A stretch of DNA of 64,000 nucleotides from Ruminococcus flavefaciens FD-1. GTDB lineage: Bacteria; Bacillota; Clostridia; Oscillospirales; Ruminococcaceae. The DNA lies in the NCBI GenBank assembly GCA_000174895.1, contig ACOK01000097.1, positions 1-64,000 on the forward strand, read 5' to 3'. Made by a program: the position numbers and the translations under genes. The first letter of the stretch is position 1. Each line of letters opens with the position of its first letter. Shown one piece after another: positions 1 through 9,265 of this stretch. Under the pieces are notes generated by a model. The model was not told the origin of the DNA. It saw only the letters and a list, made by a program, of their open reading frames with translations, and searched no databases.

Positions 1-1223
1 AGCCAATCAATGAACTGCCTGATGAACCGGTCGAGGATGTTCCTGACAGCGAAAAGTATTACACGGAAAAGCATGATACCGTTGATAAACACGTTGAGTT
101 TGAGATCAATACAGCAGAGATCTCTGCTGATGAGCTGGAAGCAATGGGATACACCATTTCCGAAGACAGAAAAACAGCATCCAAAGATGTCACTCTTGCA
201 AAAATCACATATACATTTGATAAGCTTCCGACCACTCTGGATGAGCTCAAAAAATTCAGCCTGAAATCAAAAGTTGAGGGCGATTATGACTACGGAATGT
301 TTGCACCGATGGCAGCAACAATCATTGCGCTTCATACCTATGGTACAGACAAGGAAGAAGCGTACAAAATGCTTGATTATGTATATGGTCCGAATCAGAC
401 ATTCAGCAACTTTGATAAGCAGTTTGTTCAGACACAGTTCGCTACTGCTGCTAACAAGGTTCTGCAGGATTGCTATTTCGGCGGTGCAGCACCCGAAAAT
501 GGTTATACACCGAGCGAACCGATTACAATCACACTTGAGGAAGGTCCGTATTTCATTAAGGCATCCAACGGAAAGCCTGAAAGACATATGTCGCTGATCT
601 ATTTTGATGGTGCGGACACCGAACGTTATATGGATGTATTCAAATCCTCCGGCGGTACATGGTACGCTTATGAGAGCAATTATAAGCATCTTCTTGCAAG
701 CGTCAAGAAGCCGACCGGAACAGCACCAGTTACAACAACCCTGATCACAACCACGACCACTAATGCAACTACCACAACCGCCAAGGCAACTACCACAACC
801 GCCAAGGCAACTACTACGACAACTAATGCAACTACCACAACCGCCAAGGCAACAACTACGATCACTAAGGCAACCACAACGACAACTAATGCAACTACCA
901 CAACAGCCAAGGCAACTACTACATCCGAATCAACTACCACAACATCTTCTTCTCCGGTAAACATCAGTTATACATTAGGTGATGTCAATGGTGATAAAAT
1001 AATAGACGGACGTGATGCAACTGATATTCTTACAGATTATGCTAAATCATCAACCGGACAAGATTCAAAATATAATGAAGAACAGAAAACAGCTGCTGAT
1101 GTTAATAAAGACAATATTATAGATGGACGTGACGCAACAGCTATTCTTTCATATTATGCTAAAACATCAGTAGGTGAAAAGATTACTCTTGAAGAATATA
1201 TTGATTCACTCAAAAATGTTTAA
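1..1223 (+). CDS. Secreted dockerin-containing protein, 5' end outside window
   Basis: The frame starting at base 3 is open from the window edge, so the start lies upstream. From the edge the protein has an unrecognised globular part of about 240 residues, a threonine-rich linker (bases about 720-950), and a C-terminal type I-like dockerin with two calcium-loop repeats ([18 protein letters not shown] and [18 protein letters not shown]). Dockerins bind cohesins of a scaffoldin, so the protein is probably attached to a cellulosome or cell-surface complex. The catalytic or binding role of the N-terminal part is not recognisable. A hairpin terminator follows the stop codon. Confidence 0.85.
   Translation, partial: PINELPDEPVEDVPDSEKYYTEKHDTVDKHVEFEINTAEISADELEAMGYTISEDRKTASKDVTLAKITYTFDKLPTTLDELKKFSLKSKVEGDYDYGMFAPMAATIIALHTYGTDKEEAYKMLDYVYGPNQTFSNFDKQFVQTQFATAANKVLQDCYFGGAAPENGYTPSEPITITLEEGPYFIKASNGKPERHMSLIYFDGADTERYMDVFKSSGGTWYAYESNYKHLLASVKKPTGTAPVTTTLITTTTTNATTTTAKATTTTAKATTTTTNATTTTAKATTTITKATTTTTNATTTTAKATTTSESTTTTSSSPVNISYTLGDVNGDKIIDGRDATDILTDYAKSSTGQDSKYNEEQKTAADVNKDNIIDGRDATAILSYYAKTSVGEKITLEEYIDSLKNV
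731..935 (+). repeat. Tandem Thr/Ala/Lys codon repeats encoding the linker
   Basis: Imperfect repeats of about 21 and 30 bases built from ACT/ACA/ACC codons encode units such as TTTTAKA and TTTTTNA. This is a low-complexity linker, probably O-glycosylated, of the kind found in cellulosomal proteins. Such DNA is prone to length change by slippage. Confidence 0.8.
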
Positions 1224-1311
1224 TTACATTAGTCTCTCCTCTAATATTTTTGATAATATAAAACAGATGTCTTTTTAGAGGACGTTACTTATTGAGGATG
1301 CACTGCATTAA

Positions 1312-1345
1312 ACAAGGACCGCATTTGCGGTCCTTGTCTGTTATA
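1312..1345 (+). terminator. Rho-independent terminator after dockerin gene
   Basis: A perfect 11-bp stem (1312-1322 with 1327-1337) with a 4-base loop is followed by a T-rich stretch. It lies about 90 bases past the stop of the dockerin gene. Confidence 0.75.
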
Positions 1346-1361
1346 TGGTGCTTTTGAAAAG

Positions 1362-1404
1362 AAAGACGGCTTAGAGAGCCTTTTAGTCGCTCTCCAAGCC
1401 GTTT
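1362..1404 (-). terminator. Terminator of the ABC transporter operon
   Basis: The inverted repeat ACGGCTT.GAGAG / CTCTC.AAGCCGT, followed on the minus strand by CTTTCTTTT, overlaps the stop codon of the ABC transporter gene. Confidence 0.65.
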
Positions 1405-3095
1405 GTATTTGTGAAATCTATTACTCTGTCGCATATATCAAGTGCTGCCGGACGATGTGTAACGATAACGACTGTCTTGTCCGTCATACACCTGAGATTT
1501 TGAAGCAACCGTTTTTCCGTATCGGAATCGAGTGCAGAAGTCGCTTCATCAAGAAGCAGTATCGGGCTTTCAGAAAATACCGCCCTCGCTATTGCTATCC
1601 TCTGCATCTGCCCCTCGGAAAGACCTGTGCCACGCTCACCAAGCAATGTATCAATACCGTCATCAAGGTCATCTATAAAACTATCAGCACAGGCTATCTT
1701 CAAAGCACTGTTGATACGATCATCGTTTTTCATATCTTTCTTTTCAGCGAAAGCCACTACCTCACGGATCGTACCGCTCATAAGCTGATTTCCTTGAGGA
1801 ACATAGGCAAACAGTCTGTGCCATTCAGCCGTCAACATTTTTGAGCCTTGCGTATCAGTCAGATAACGCTCGCCGCCGTCAAGCTGATAAATGCTCATCA
1901 GCAGTTTCAATACCGTGGATTTTCCGCAGCCACTATGTCCCATGAATGCCACATATTCACCATTGCTGATCTCAATGCTGATATTTTTCAGCACGACAGG
2001 CTGATTATCTTTTGACAGGTCCTTGATACTGTCAACCGCAGGATAGTATGTAAAATCGGCATTTTTCAGACCGAACGACCGCAGTTCATCAGTATAATAT
2101 TTCTTTACGGTATCAATATCAATAGCCTGTTTGTCGCTATCATTAATAAAGTCCTCTATCTCCATAAGTCGCTCCGCACTTGCAGTCATAGCATAAAACC
2201 TTGGCAAATAGCCTGTAATATTGCCGAAAGGTGCTTGTATCTGAGAGATAAGCTGTGTAATAGCGGTCAGCGTACCATAGCTGATAGTACCAAGAATTAT
2301 GCCGTATCCGCAATAGCAGACACCGAACAGATACATTCCGTTCGTCGCCAGTCCGAAGCCGATATTGCAGAAATTGGAGAAATGATTTTTACGCATTCTT
2401 GCGGTTTTATGGGCTTTCATTCGCTCGCTTGCTTCATCTTCAGTCTGCTGTTCTGTTGCGAATGTCCGTATCATCATCATGCTGCCGATATGCTCCTGAA
2501 GGAAGATACGGAGTTTTCCGTCACGCTCCTGCACCTGTTTATGGAGTTTTTTCATTATCTTTCGGAGAGCATAAGTAAATATTAGCAGAAATAATCCAAA
2601 GGGCAGTAGAACACAGGCAAAGCGCCAGTCCAGTACGATCATCATAATAACTGCGCTTATCAGCTTTACCACCATTCCGACCAGTCCCGGTAATATCTCC
2701 ACATAGCTGTCAGCGACAACTACCGTATCATTGGTAAGCCTGTTCAGCCATTCACCTGAATGGACAGCGCTCACTCTTGCAAAATCTTTTCTGAGGATAT
2801 TGTGCATCAGCCGAGCCTTGAAGATGTTTTCAAAAGTGGACTTTGACAGCTCATTCAGCCAGCGGATAATAGCTCTCATACCGATCTGAGCAATAACAAG
2901 CAATATGGTAAGTATTACGAAGTGCCAGAATCCTGATTTGTCGTGAGCCGTGGCATTATCCACGATATTCCGCAGTAACAAGGCATACAGCACACCGCTT
3001 GCACCATTCAGTGCCTGTACCAGCATCAGTAAGAGAATGTATAGTTTTTTCTTTTCGGGGACGGCATAAAGCCATTTTATTGCATTATTTTTCAT
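1383..3095 (-). CDS. ABC transporter ATP-binding/permease protein
   Basis: This is a half-size exporter of 570 residues. An N-terminal transmembrane domain (about 1-320) is fused to an ATPase domain (about 370-565). Walker A is GHSGCGKST, the Q-loop is YVPQGNQ, the signature is LSEGQMQ, Walker B is ILLLDEATSALD and the switch histidine lies in VTHR. It overlaps the upstream S24/S26 peptidase gene by 11 bases, so translation is probably coupled. No N-terminal C39 peptidase domain is present. With the kinase and peptidase upstream it most likely exports a modified peptide. The substrate is inference; no precursor gene was seen. Confidence 0.88.
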   Translation of the reverse strand: MKNNAIKWLYAVPEKKKLYILLLMLVQALNGASGVLYALLLRNIVDNATAHDKSGFWHFVILTILLVIAQIGMRAIIRWLNELSKSTFENIFKARLMHNILRKDFARVSAVHSGEWLNRLTNDTVVVADSYVEILPGLVGMVVKLISAVIMMIVLDWRFACVLLPFGLFLLIFTYALRKIMKKLHKQVQERDGKLRIFLQEHIGSMMMIRTFATEQQTEDEASERMKAHKTARMRKNHFSNFCNIGFGLATNGMYLFGVCYCGYGIILGTISYGTLTAITQLISQIQAPFGNITGYLPRFYAMTASAERLMEIEDFINDSDKQAIDIDTVKKYYTDELRSFGLKNADFTYYPAVDSIKDLSKDNQPVVLKNISIEISNGEYVAFMGHSGCGKSTVLKLLMSIYQLDGGERYLTDTQGSKMLTAEWHRLFAYVPQGNQLMSGTIREVVAFAEKKDMKNDDRINSALKIACADSFIDDLDDGIDTLLGERGTGLSEGQMQRIAIARAVFSESPILLLDEATSALDSDTEKRLLQNLRCMTDKTVVIVTHRPAALDICDRVIDFTNTNGLESD

Positions 3096-3519
3096 ATCGT
3101 TTTTTCAGCCATTTCGGGAAGTGTTTTGCTTTGAGGATCAACGCTCGTATTGGAAAGAAATCGCACCACAGGTGAACATACAGCCGATACCGCCAATCGG
3201 TTATGGGAATTTCCTTGCCGTCACGCACCACCGCCGTCAGAACTCCGATGATATGACGGTCTGTTATTCCGTATTCTTTGGAATATCGGTTATCTCCGCA
3301 TATCACATAATCGCTGTCACGGACTTTCAGCACCCTATGAAGCACATACTGACCGCTGTCACGCTTATACAGCGGAACATCGTACTTTTTCAGCCTGCCT
3401 TCGTACTTTTCGATGATTAAAATATCCCTGTCCTGCCGAATCAGCGGACGCATACTGTCACCGACATTCGTATAGACGAGCCGCCCGTCACGCTCGATCA
3501 CATCTTCAAATCTCGTCAT
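3085..3519 (-). CDS. S24/S26 family (signal peptidase-like) peptidase
   Basis: This 144-residue protein carries the serine-nucleophile motif VGDSMRPLI (about 18-26), a later YVLHRVL and a GDN turn. The HR pair resembles the Ser-His arrangement of SipW/Sec11-type enzymes rather than the Ser-Lys of classic leader peptidase. No strong N-terminal anchor is visible. It sits between the HPr-kinase-like gene (4-base overlap) and the ABC exporter (11-base overlap), as in small peptide-maturation operons, and may cleave a leader peptide. That role is inferred from context. Confidence 0.72.
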   Translation of the reverse strand: MTRFEDVIERDGRLVYTNVGDSMRPLIRQDRDILIIEKYEGRLKKYDVPLYKRDSGQYVLHRVLKVRDSDYVICGDNRYSKEYGITDRHIIGVLTAVVRDGKEIPITDWRYRLYVHLWCDFFPIRALILKAKHFPKWLKKRYEK

Positions 3520-4244
3520 TTCATACCCTCAAATGCTACCTTTGCCGCCGAAATATCCATATTACATCCGAGCCGATAGAGCTTCACACTGTCCGCAAGC
3601 CTGTCCACCAGTTCAAGTGTTTTCGCCATTTTTAGTATATCCGCAGGACGGTAGACTTGTTGCAGTAACATATTATATGCCTGTTCAAAGCTGATAGGCT
3701 CAATATGATTGTCGGCAGACCGTGTGAGAATACATATCGCTTTCAGCGGAATGGAGGTGTTTGTGCCGAGCCTGTGCTTACCGTTGTAGGGAGTGCCGTA
3801 AGCTGTGACTGTATCAGCGATATGCAAAAGCGGTTTATCATCATTCACCATGACAGCCCAATCTCCGAAATACTCCCTCCAAAGCCTTGTATGAGTGGAT
3901 TTGCCCGTGCCGCTTTTCGCCGTGAAAAGATAGCCCACACCGTCCACAGCCACAACAGAGCCGTGAAACAGCACCGTATCAAAGTCAAGCATTTTCTCCG
4001 CTATCTTGCGATATACTGCCAGTTCTTCCAGGTAGCTGTCAGAGAAATGCCGTATCGGGATACCATCGACTTCATCTTCATGGGCTGACTTCTCTCTCTC
4101 AAAATCAATATCTGCCTGTGTGATATTCACAGAGTAGTCGGCCGGTAAATCTGTCTGATAATCAGAGCAGTATTCGTGTACTTCCTCATATATCGAATTG
4201 ACCTCGACTATCTTATCTGCTATCTTATACTTTCTTATTATCAT
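3516..4244 (-). CDS. HPr kinase-like serine kinase of a peptide-modification operon
   Basis: The 242-residue protein has a P-loop (AKSGTGKST, about 110) followed by NDDKP and GTPYNGKHRLG segments typical of the HprK-related kinases found in lasso-peptide and other RiPP clusters. In paeninodin-type clusters such kinases phosphorylate the precursor peptide. It is distinct from the true hprK at 43810-44769 and lacks the HprK N-terminal domain. Its start overlaps the end of the nucleotidyltransferase fragment by 20 bases and its end overlaps the peptidase gene by 4. The function here is inferred from family and context. Confidence 0.72.
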   Translation of the reverse strand: MIIRKYKIADKIVEVNSIYEEVHEYCSDYQTDLPADYSVNITQADIDFEREKSAHEDEVDGIPIRHFSDSYLEELAVYRKIAEKMLDFDTVLFHGSVVAVDGVGYLFTAKSGTGKSTHTRLWREYFGDWAVMVNDDKPLLHIADTVTAYGTPYNGKHRLGTNTSIPLKAICILTRSADNHIEPISFEQAYNMLLQQVYRPADILKMAKTLELVDRLADSVKLYRLGCNMDISAAKVAFEGMK

Positions 4245-4780
4245 ATTTATTCAGTACCTTTATTTCTGCTTTGACCTGTTTGCCCCTTACAAACGGAAAA
4301 CGGATGATTCTCCATATGTAGGCAAACGGTATGAGAATCCGATGCTTGTAAAAAAACGGAAAATGTGTCTTCATATGGTTCTCATCGGCAAATATTCTTT
4401 TTCTTATATATTCTGCTTTTGAACTGCTATTAAGCTTTGAAGCGTTAATTTTCACTCTGTTTTCTGCCGAATGTTCTATTGTTCCGTATGTTCCGTAATG
4501 AAGATATGTTTCAAGCAATTCTGTTTCAATATCCGTCAGCTCAGGATATTTATCCGAAGAAAACACTTCCATTGCAAGTTTACGTCGTGACCGCTCAAAC
4601 GCATCGATTCCAAGCTGTTCTGTTTCTTTTTCGATGTATTCCCAGTTCAGAGTATCCCTTTTATTATTCAGAAAGACGTAACAATCCAGAAGAGAACGAA
4701 TACCGGTACCACCGTCGGAAAAGTGCTTATACTCATGGGCGAGCATATACAGATAAAAGTCTTCATCCGAGAACAGTGAC
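4225..4780 (-). pseudogene. Nucleotidyltransferase family (PF14907-like), N-terminally truncated
   Basis: The readable part ends in about 185 residues that look like the C-terminal half of the uncharacterised nucleotidyltransferases that accompany RiPP kinases. The core runs SDEDFYLYMLAHEYKHF then GIRSLLDCYVF. Full-length members are roughly twice as long. The frame runs without a start or ribosome site into helicase-like sequence at about 4770-4790, so the 5' half was lost by recombination. The first in-frame ATG is at 4746 but lies inside the conserved region. The promoter of the four-gene operon was probably lost with it. Confidence 0.65.
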
Positions 4781-5353
4781 AGGACGTGGGTTACGTCTGT
4801 CCACTCTTACTCTACCTATTATCTGGATAATTTCCTCGGGCTCGAAGGACTCGGCAACGATAACTTCGATCGCACTGTCATGAAGTGAAAGTCCGATGTT
4901 AGCTACTTTTGTGGTTATCAGTACATATCCTTCAAACTTTGAGTTCTCTGTTATCTTACTGATCTCCTCATTTAGCGTATCATCGACAGAATCTGAATAG
5001 ATCTGCTGTGCTGGGGGATCAAGATGCTGGTTGAAATTTCTGCCCTTGTCGATATCGTTGAGAAGCATCAATGTCTTCTTGCCTGATTTCGAGATGGCGT
5101 TTATATACTCTGCAAGCTTCTGCGGATCGCTTGGATCGTAGATCTTGAAGTTGAGGTAATCCCAGTTCGCTTTCATTAGTATAAGTTGCTGTATGCGAGT
5201 GTACTTTGTGAAACTGCACATGGCGATTTCTTCTGGCGATGCATCGAGAATTACGTTGGATGGATAGTGGTTGTCATACTTAATATACTCCTTACTCCAT
5301 ATCAACGGCAGTACATTGTCGATAGTAGCTATAGAAAGTACTTTAGTTATAAC
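4763..5353 (-). pseudogene. SF2 helicase C-terminal fragment
   Basis: About 195 residues are open on the minus strand from 5353 to the stop at 4763. The end carries helicase motif V-like (NIGLSLHDSAIEVI) and motif VI-like (QIIGRVRVDRR) sequence. The upstream ATPase core (Walker A and B) is absent and the frame closes with a stop at 5354-5356. Both ends abut unrelated coding fragments, so this is debris of a mobile-element helicase. It is not a copy of the C-terminus of the primase-helicase at 6161-8644. Confidence 0.6.
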
Positions 5354-5575
5354 CTAAGCCTTGAGAAGAAACAGCAAACATTGAGCACCTTGGAATCGAT
5401 AGCAGATCGTTTCTTTAAAGACGTGATCGGTCAATCGCTTCCACCAAAATCTTCTGTCAGTCCTGAGGAATGGCAAGCTTGTTTTGATAAGGGAAGGGCA
5501 TCCGCAGCATTAGAAATGTGCATTCGCATTCTCAAGCTCCTTATCGACAATGAGACAAACAAGAAGACGGATTGA
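5340..5575 (+). pseudogene. C-terminal fragment of an unknown protein
   Basis: The plus frame ending at 5575 has protein-like composition from about 5340 on, for example LSTLESIADRFFKDVIGQ and PEEWQACFDKGRASAALEM. It has no start or ribosome site; the 5' extension back to 5186 is antisense to the helicase fragment and is probably spurious. I read it as the tail of a gene broken at the same junction. I do not recognise the family. Confidence 0.35.
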
Positions 5576-6160
5576 CGATGGAACAGTCGAAAGGAAGAGT
5601 ATCTTTTCCGAATTCATCTACTTTTTCGTCCTAAAGCTGCCTTTGCAGGCCTACTTGGTACTTCATGATACTGCGAGAAGCGATTCTGAACTGTATCAGT
5701 ATAATTTGTCCACAGATGGCTACAGAATGCATCGTAGAGGCAATTTGCCCAGATCTGACTACTAGAAATGATGGACGTGTCTATCGTCACGTCCTTGCGT
5801 AACTGCTATCGCAGTTACTGAATGCGGAGGGATCATCCCTCCGCGCCACCTGCAGGGGCCATGCCCCTCACATTTCGCTCTGACTTCGTCATCGAAAATG
5901 CACACCCCACTTCTTAGAGCCGTAATACCACGCTAATCTTATGATCTTTAGCCCTTCGTGGGGGTTCAGGTTTCGCTTGTAGCTCTGTAACCTCTATGGC
6001 TCGTGGACAACTGTGACGAACTGCTAGAAGTAGATGGTGGAGTGGTGAAAAATGCAGAAAGCTTATATTATATATATAAGGTTTTCGCAAATATCACCAT
6101 CATTCTCTCGGAGGGTGGTCACCACATCACAAACACCTTCCAGCAATTCGTTATGGCACA
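5576..6160. other. Hairpin-dense intergenic region
   Basis: No convincing gene. Four inverted repeats stand nose to tail: 5773-5779/5788-5794, 5799-5806/5811-5818, 5824-5832/5836-5844 and 5854-5859/5863-5868. An AT-rich tract (about 6064-6085) follows. Such an array in a mobile element can be a transfer or replication origin, but no relaxase or replication initiator was identified next to it. Confidence 0.5.
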
Positions 6161-8644
6161 TTACATCACTTTTGCCTGATCTACCGGAAATCTTGCAAAC
6201 ACTGTAACAGTACAATCGTTCCTGAGAAGCCTTGCTCTTCCGATAGCCTGTTCGAGTGCAGAACTTATCATCCAGAGCTGAACTTTTCTGAGCCTGATAT
6301 CAGAGAACGTATTAAGATAGAATTCGCACCCGTTATAAGCAACCTTGGTGTTCTGCATCTTCTGCTTATAAGGATCAACACCCATAAGCATACCGTAAAG
6401 CTTGTACACGTTCTCATGTGAATTAGGAAGACCGATTACGGAGATATTCTTTCCTTCGAGACAGTTCAGGCCATCTATATTTCCATAGTGATACACCGTA
6501 TCGAATTCTTCCTCTGAACATTTGAAAGTTATAACTTCATCATCGCCTACTACAGAATGCACGAATTTCAGCAACTCAGACGAATCTTTGTTCGCAAGAG
6601 CGCTGCGACTGTACGAACTGTTGGTGTACTGAAGAATCTTTCCCTTGTAACGAGCTTGTTTACAGCTATATTCCGTAACTTCCGTGTTCATCAGGTACTT
6701 GTACAAGTCGGCAGAAGCTGTAGCAGACATAATAACAGCCGAATCACACGGAAGCGACTGCCTTTTGATGAATGTGACCTGTCCTGCATCCTTAACGAGC
6801 ACCCGAGAGTACAGAAGTTCAATGATATTGGAGCTGATATTACTTAGCTCTGTAACCATATCAGCATCTATCGTTGTTCCTGCTGATGAGCTATATCTCT
6901 GATACTTTTCACCTGACAGAATGCTTTTTAGCCTGTTTTGTGAGCCGGGACCAAATGAATCGCTTTCTAAAGCCTTCTCGATGTCCTCGCTGTCAACGGT
7001 AACAGTAGCACACACAGAGCGCAGGATATCTTCGTCTATAATCACCTTGTGGGTTTTGAATATATCTGAGTTTCTGTTGAAGCACAGCAATCGCTCATGC
7101 GTCATGATGATGTGCCCATCGTAGTTGAGTGCAGCATCAAGTTCACTGAAGAAATTCTCAACGTTCTCACGATCATTGCTCCCGTACGGAAGCTGATCGC
7201 TTATGTCCCTCAACATCTCAAGAGCTATCTCTCCGGCCCCTATGTTGTAGATATGATCAATTTCTTCCTGAAGGGCGTCAGAGAGTATCGGCTGTGGCAC
7301 GAGGCGTACATTATGTATATCCATCCTGTTGGCCTTCTGATAAATTTCTTTTGCGAGTTCGTGAGTCGGGACAGCCAGTATGTAGCTATCTTTCGTTTGT
7401 CTCAGAAAGTTGAGAAACGTGCTCGTTTTTCCCAGACCTGTCTGAGCTTTCAGCAGTTTCACTCCCGGCAGATTTGAATTGACAGCTGCGTAAAAGTTCT
7501 CCTCAAGGCTTTTCTCAGCCTCCTCAACCGAACAGTAGTCTTTACGCTCTATCGGCTTTATACCACAGAATCCCGGCTTCACGGTTCGTATCATGTTCTT
7601 ATAATGCAGACACTCCTCGCAATAGCGACATTTGTCGCAGGATTGAGGGTTGTACTGCATATCTATAATAGTATCAAGGGCAGCTGCCCACTCTCGTTCG
7701 TGATATGCCGGCTTGTTTTCATTCTGAGGAGAGTCTACTATCCTCAGGAATTCCTTCTTGCCTTTCTCCATATTCACTAAGTTTGTAGCTAAGTGAAACA
7801 TCTGTGGATAGTGATAGTACGCTTTGCCACTTTTGAAATCTCTGAACAACCGGCAGCTTTTCTCAAGCATGTCGAAGTCGATCTTCTCGGTCTGTCTGCG
7901 TTTGCCCTTATTCTTGACCTGATAGTCCGTCTTCTTGATACTGGCAGTTTTAGGAACTGTCTTTATCACCGGCGAGCCTTCGCTGTCGTGCTCGATAACA
8001 GGCACCTTGCCGTTGAGCTGTACGACAAAGTTTTCATCGATACTCGTATAGAATTTATCGATCTCTCGGGTATAATGAGCACGGCCATATTGTTTGCACA
8101 TATAACTATTAAATGACACGATCAGTTGCTTGAGACTTATCTCATTAGCTTCAGGTGCCATATCATACAGCCCGTGGTTGCTGCCGAAGAACATTCTGGC
8201 AAGATCTTTACAGCTCTTATCGCATTCGTTGAAGATCCGCATGAATAGAGCTGTTATTATCTTCGCTGTATTTGGATCGGTGATCTTTTGGTCAAGAGCA
8301 AACACAATTCTGAACTTGTCAGATTCAGGAGTCCATGAGAAAGTCTTATAGGAAAAAAGAGCCGTCAGTTGGTAGCTGTCGGCTCTTTCTTTCATTTGTG
8401 TGTATGTGGCGTCGTGGTCGATATCGACAACAAACAGCTGCTGTTCTACAAAGTTCTCGTTCTTGCGGGAACCATCATAGACAGCGGGACAAAATGTGCA
8501 GCCATCATTGGCCAGTCGTTTTGCCAGAAAGTCATAAGTAAGCGTAGCAGGAGAAAGATTACAGCTTATGCGACCTTTCTCCTTTCCTTCCGGTTTCTTC
8601 TTGTAGCGGTGTCCGTCGAAGGACACCGTGTATTCTTTATGCAT
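6161..8644 (-). CDS. Mobile-element primase-helicase
   Basis: This 827-residue protein has an N-terminal primase-like part with a DID motif (VVDIDHD, about 75) and KFRIVFALD. Next comes a cysteine cluster (CDKCRYCEECLHY, about 335) and then an SF2-type helicase: Walker A-like AQTGLGKTS (about 402), Walker B variant IIDEDI, motif III MSATAS and motif VI QAIGRARLLR. Such proteins replicate plasmids and integrative elements. The start is supported by AAAGGAGG 9 bases upstream. It is transcribed away from the amidoligase module. The motifs are complete, so it may still be active. The exact family is uncertain. Confidence 0.65.
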   Translation of the reverse strand: MHKEYTVSFDGHRYKKKPEGKEKGRISCNLSPATLTYDFLAKRLANDGCTFCPAVYDGSRKNENFVEQQLFVVDIDHDATYTQMKERADSYQLTALFSYKTFSWTPESDKFRIVFALDQKITDPNTAKIITALFMRIFNECDKSCKDLARMFFGSNHGLYDMAPEANEISLKQLIVSFNSYMCKQYGRAHYTREIDKFYTSIDENFVVQLNGKVPVIEHDSEGSPVIKTVPKTASIKKTDYQVKNKGKRRQTEKIDFDMLEKSCRLFRDFKSGKAYYHYPQMFHLATNLVNMEKGKKEFLRIVDSPQNENKPAYHEREWAAALDTIIDMQYNPQSCDKCRYCEECLHYKNMIRTVKPGFCGIKPIERKDYCSVEEAEKSLEENFYAAVNSNLPGVKLLKAQTGLGKTSTFLNFLRQTKDSYILAVPTHELAKEIYQKANRMDIHNVRLVPQPILSDALQEEIDHIYNIGAGEIALEMLRDISDQLPYGSNDRENVENFFSELDAALNYDGHIIMTHERLLCFNRNSDIFKTHKVIIDEDILRSVCATVTVDSEDIEKALESDSFGPGSQNRLKSILSGEKYQRYSSSAGTTIDADMVTELSNISSNIIELLYSRVLVKDAGQVTFIKRQSLPCDSAVIMSATASADLYKYLMNTEVTEYSCKQARYKGKILQYTNSSYSRSALANKDSSELLKFVHSVVGDDEVITFKCSEEEFDTVYHYGNIDGLNCLEGKNISVIGLPNSHENVYKLYGMLMGVDPYKQKMQNTKVAYNGCEFYLNTFSDIRLRKVQLWMISSALEQAIGRARLLRNDCTVTVFARFPVDQAKVM

Positions 8645-9265
8645 TTTATACTTCCTCCTTTAAAAGGTGTTACAATATAGTTATAAAAAAGTACAAGATA
8701 ATACAAGAAGATTCAAGAATGACACAACATTATAGTAGTGCTTTTGCAGATGATGCCTGAAATCTGCCTTCAATTCAAGACAATGACAACTGGTTGGCGA
8801 CAAAAGAAAGCTTTATAAGTATATAGATATAACAAATTCGGCTGTATATGCGGAAGAGAGCACTACGCAGAGCAGTGTATACAGCAGCGGCTCAGGGACA
8901 TTGCATCATTCTCTGAGTCAGCCAGTCCGAGCGTTAGCTCCTTACTCTTCTGAGACGCCCCGAAGCGCAATGCTTCGGGGGACATTCTGTGCTTCGCTAT
9001 GACGCCCTCTAAATGGCTATATATGGGGAAAGAATTTTTGGTATAAAAAACTTTTTGGTTCTCATCTATATATAGTGCGAGACGAAAAGATTTTTTAGTG
9101 ATGATAGAGATATTGTGTTCCATGTTCCAGGTGTCAAACAAGTTTGAAAAGGCTGTTGGGGGGCAAGACTGTATCAGGCATAAAGTTTATGAAGTTAACC
9201 AACACTTGGAACCCGGAACAAAAAAATAACCACGGTCCTCACGCCGTGGTTATTTTTGTCTCTGC
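8645..9265. other. Intergenic region between primase-helicase and GATase genes
   Basis: No supported gene. A perfect 9-bp hairpin (8958-8966 with 8972-8980), AT-rich stretches and a terminator at its right end (9224-9256) are visible. The minus frame 8863-9141 lacks a ribosome site and runs through the hairpin, so I do not call it. Confidence 0.5.
9224..9256 (-). terminator. Bidirectional terminator after GATase gene
   Basis: An 11-bp stem (AATAACCACGG / CCGTGGTTATT) is flanked by A and T runs, so it can work on both strands. It lies 10 bases past the GATase stop. Confidence 0.75.

Noticed and set aside
731..935. Possible CRISPR or minisatellite array
   Set aside because: The repeats are in-frame codon repeats with no spacers.
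680..964. Minus-strand frame rich in Val/Ala
   Set aside because: Mirror image of the threonine-codon repeats of the dockerin gene; no start signal.
8863..9141. 92-residue minus-strand frame
   Set aside because: No ribosome site, passes through a perfect hairpin, and composition is not protein-like.
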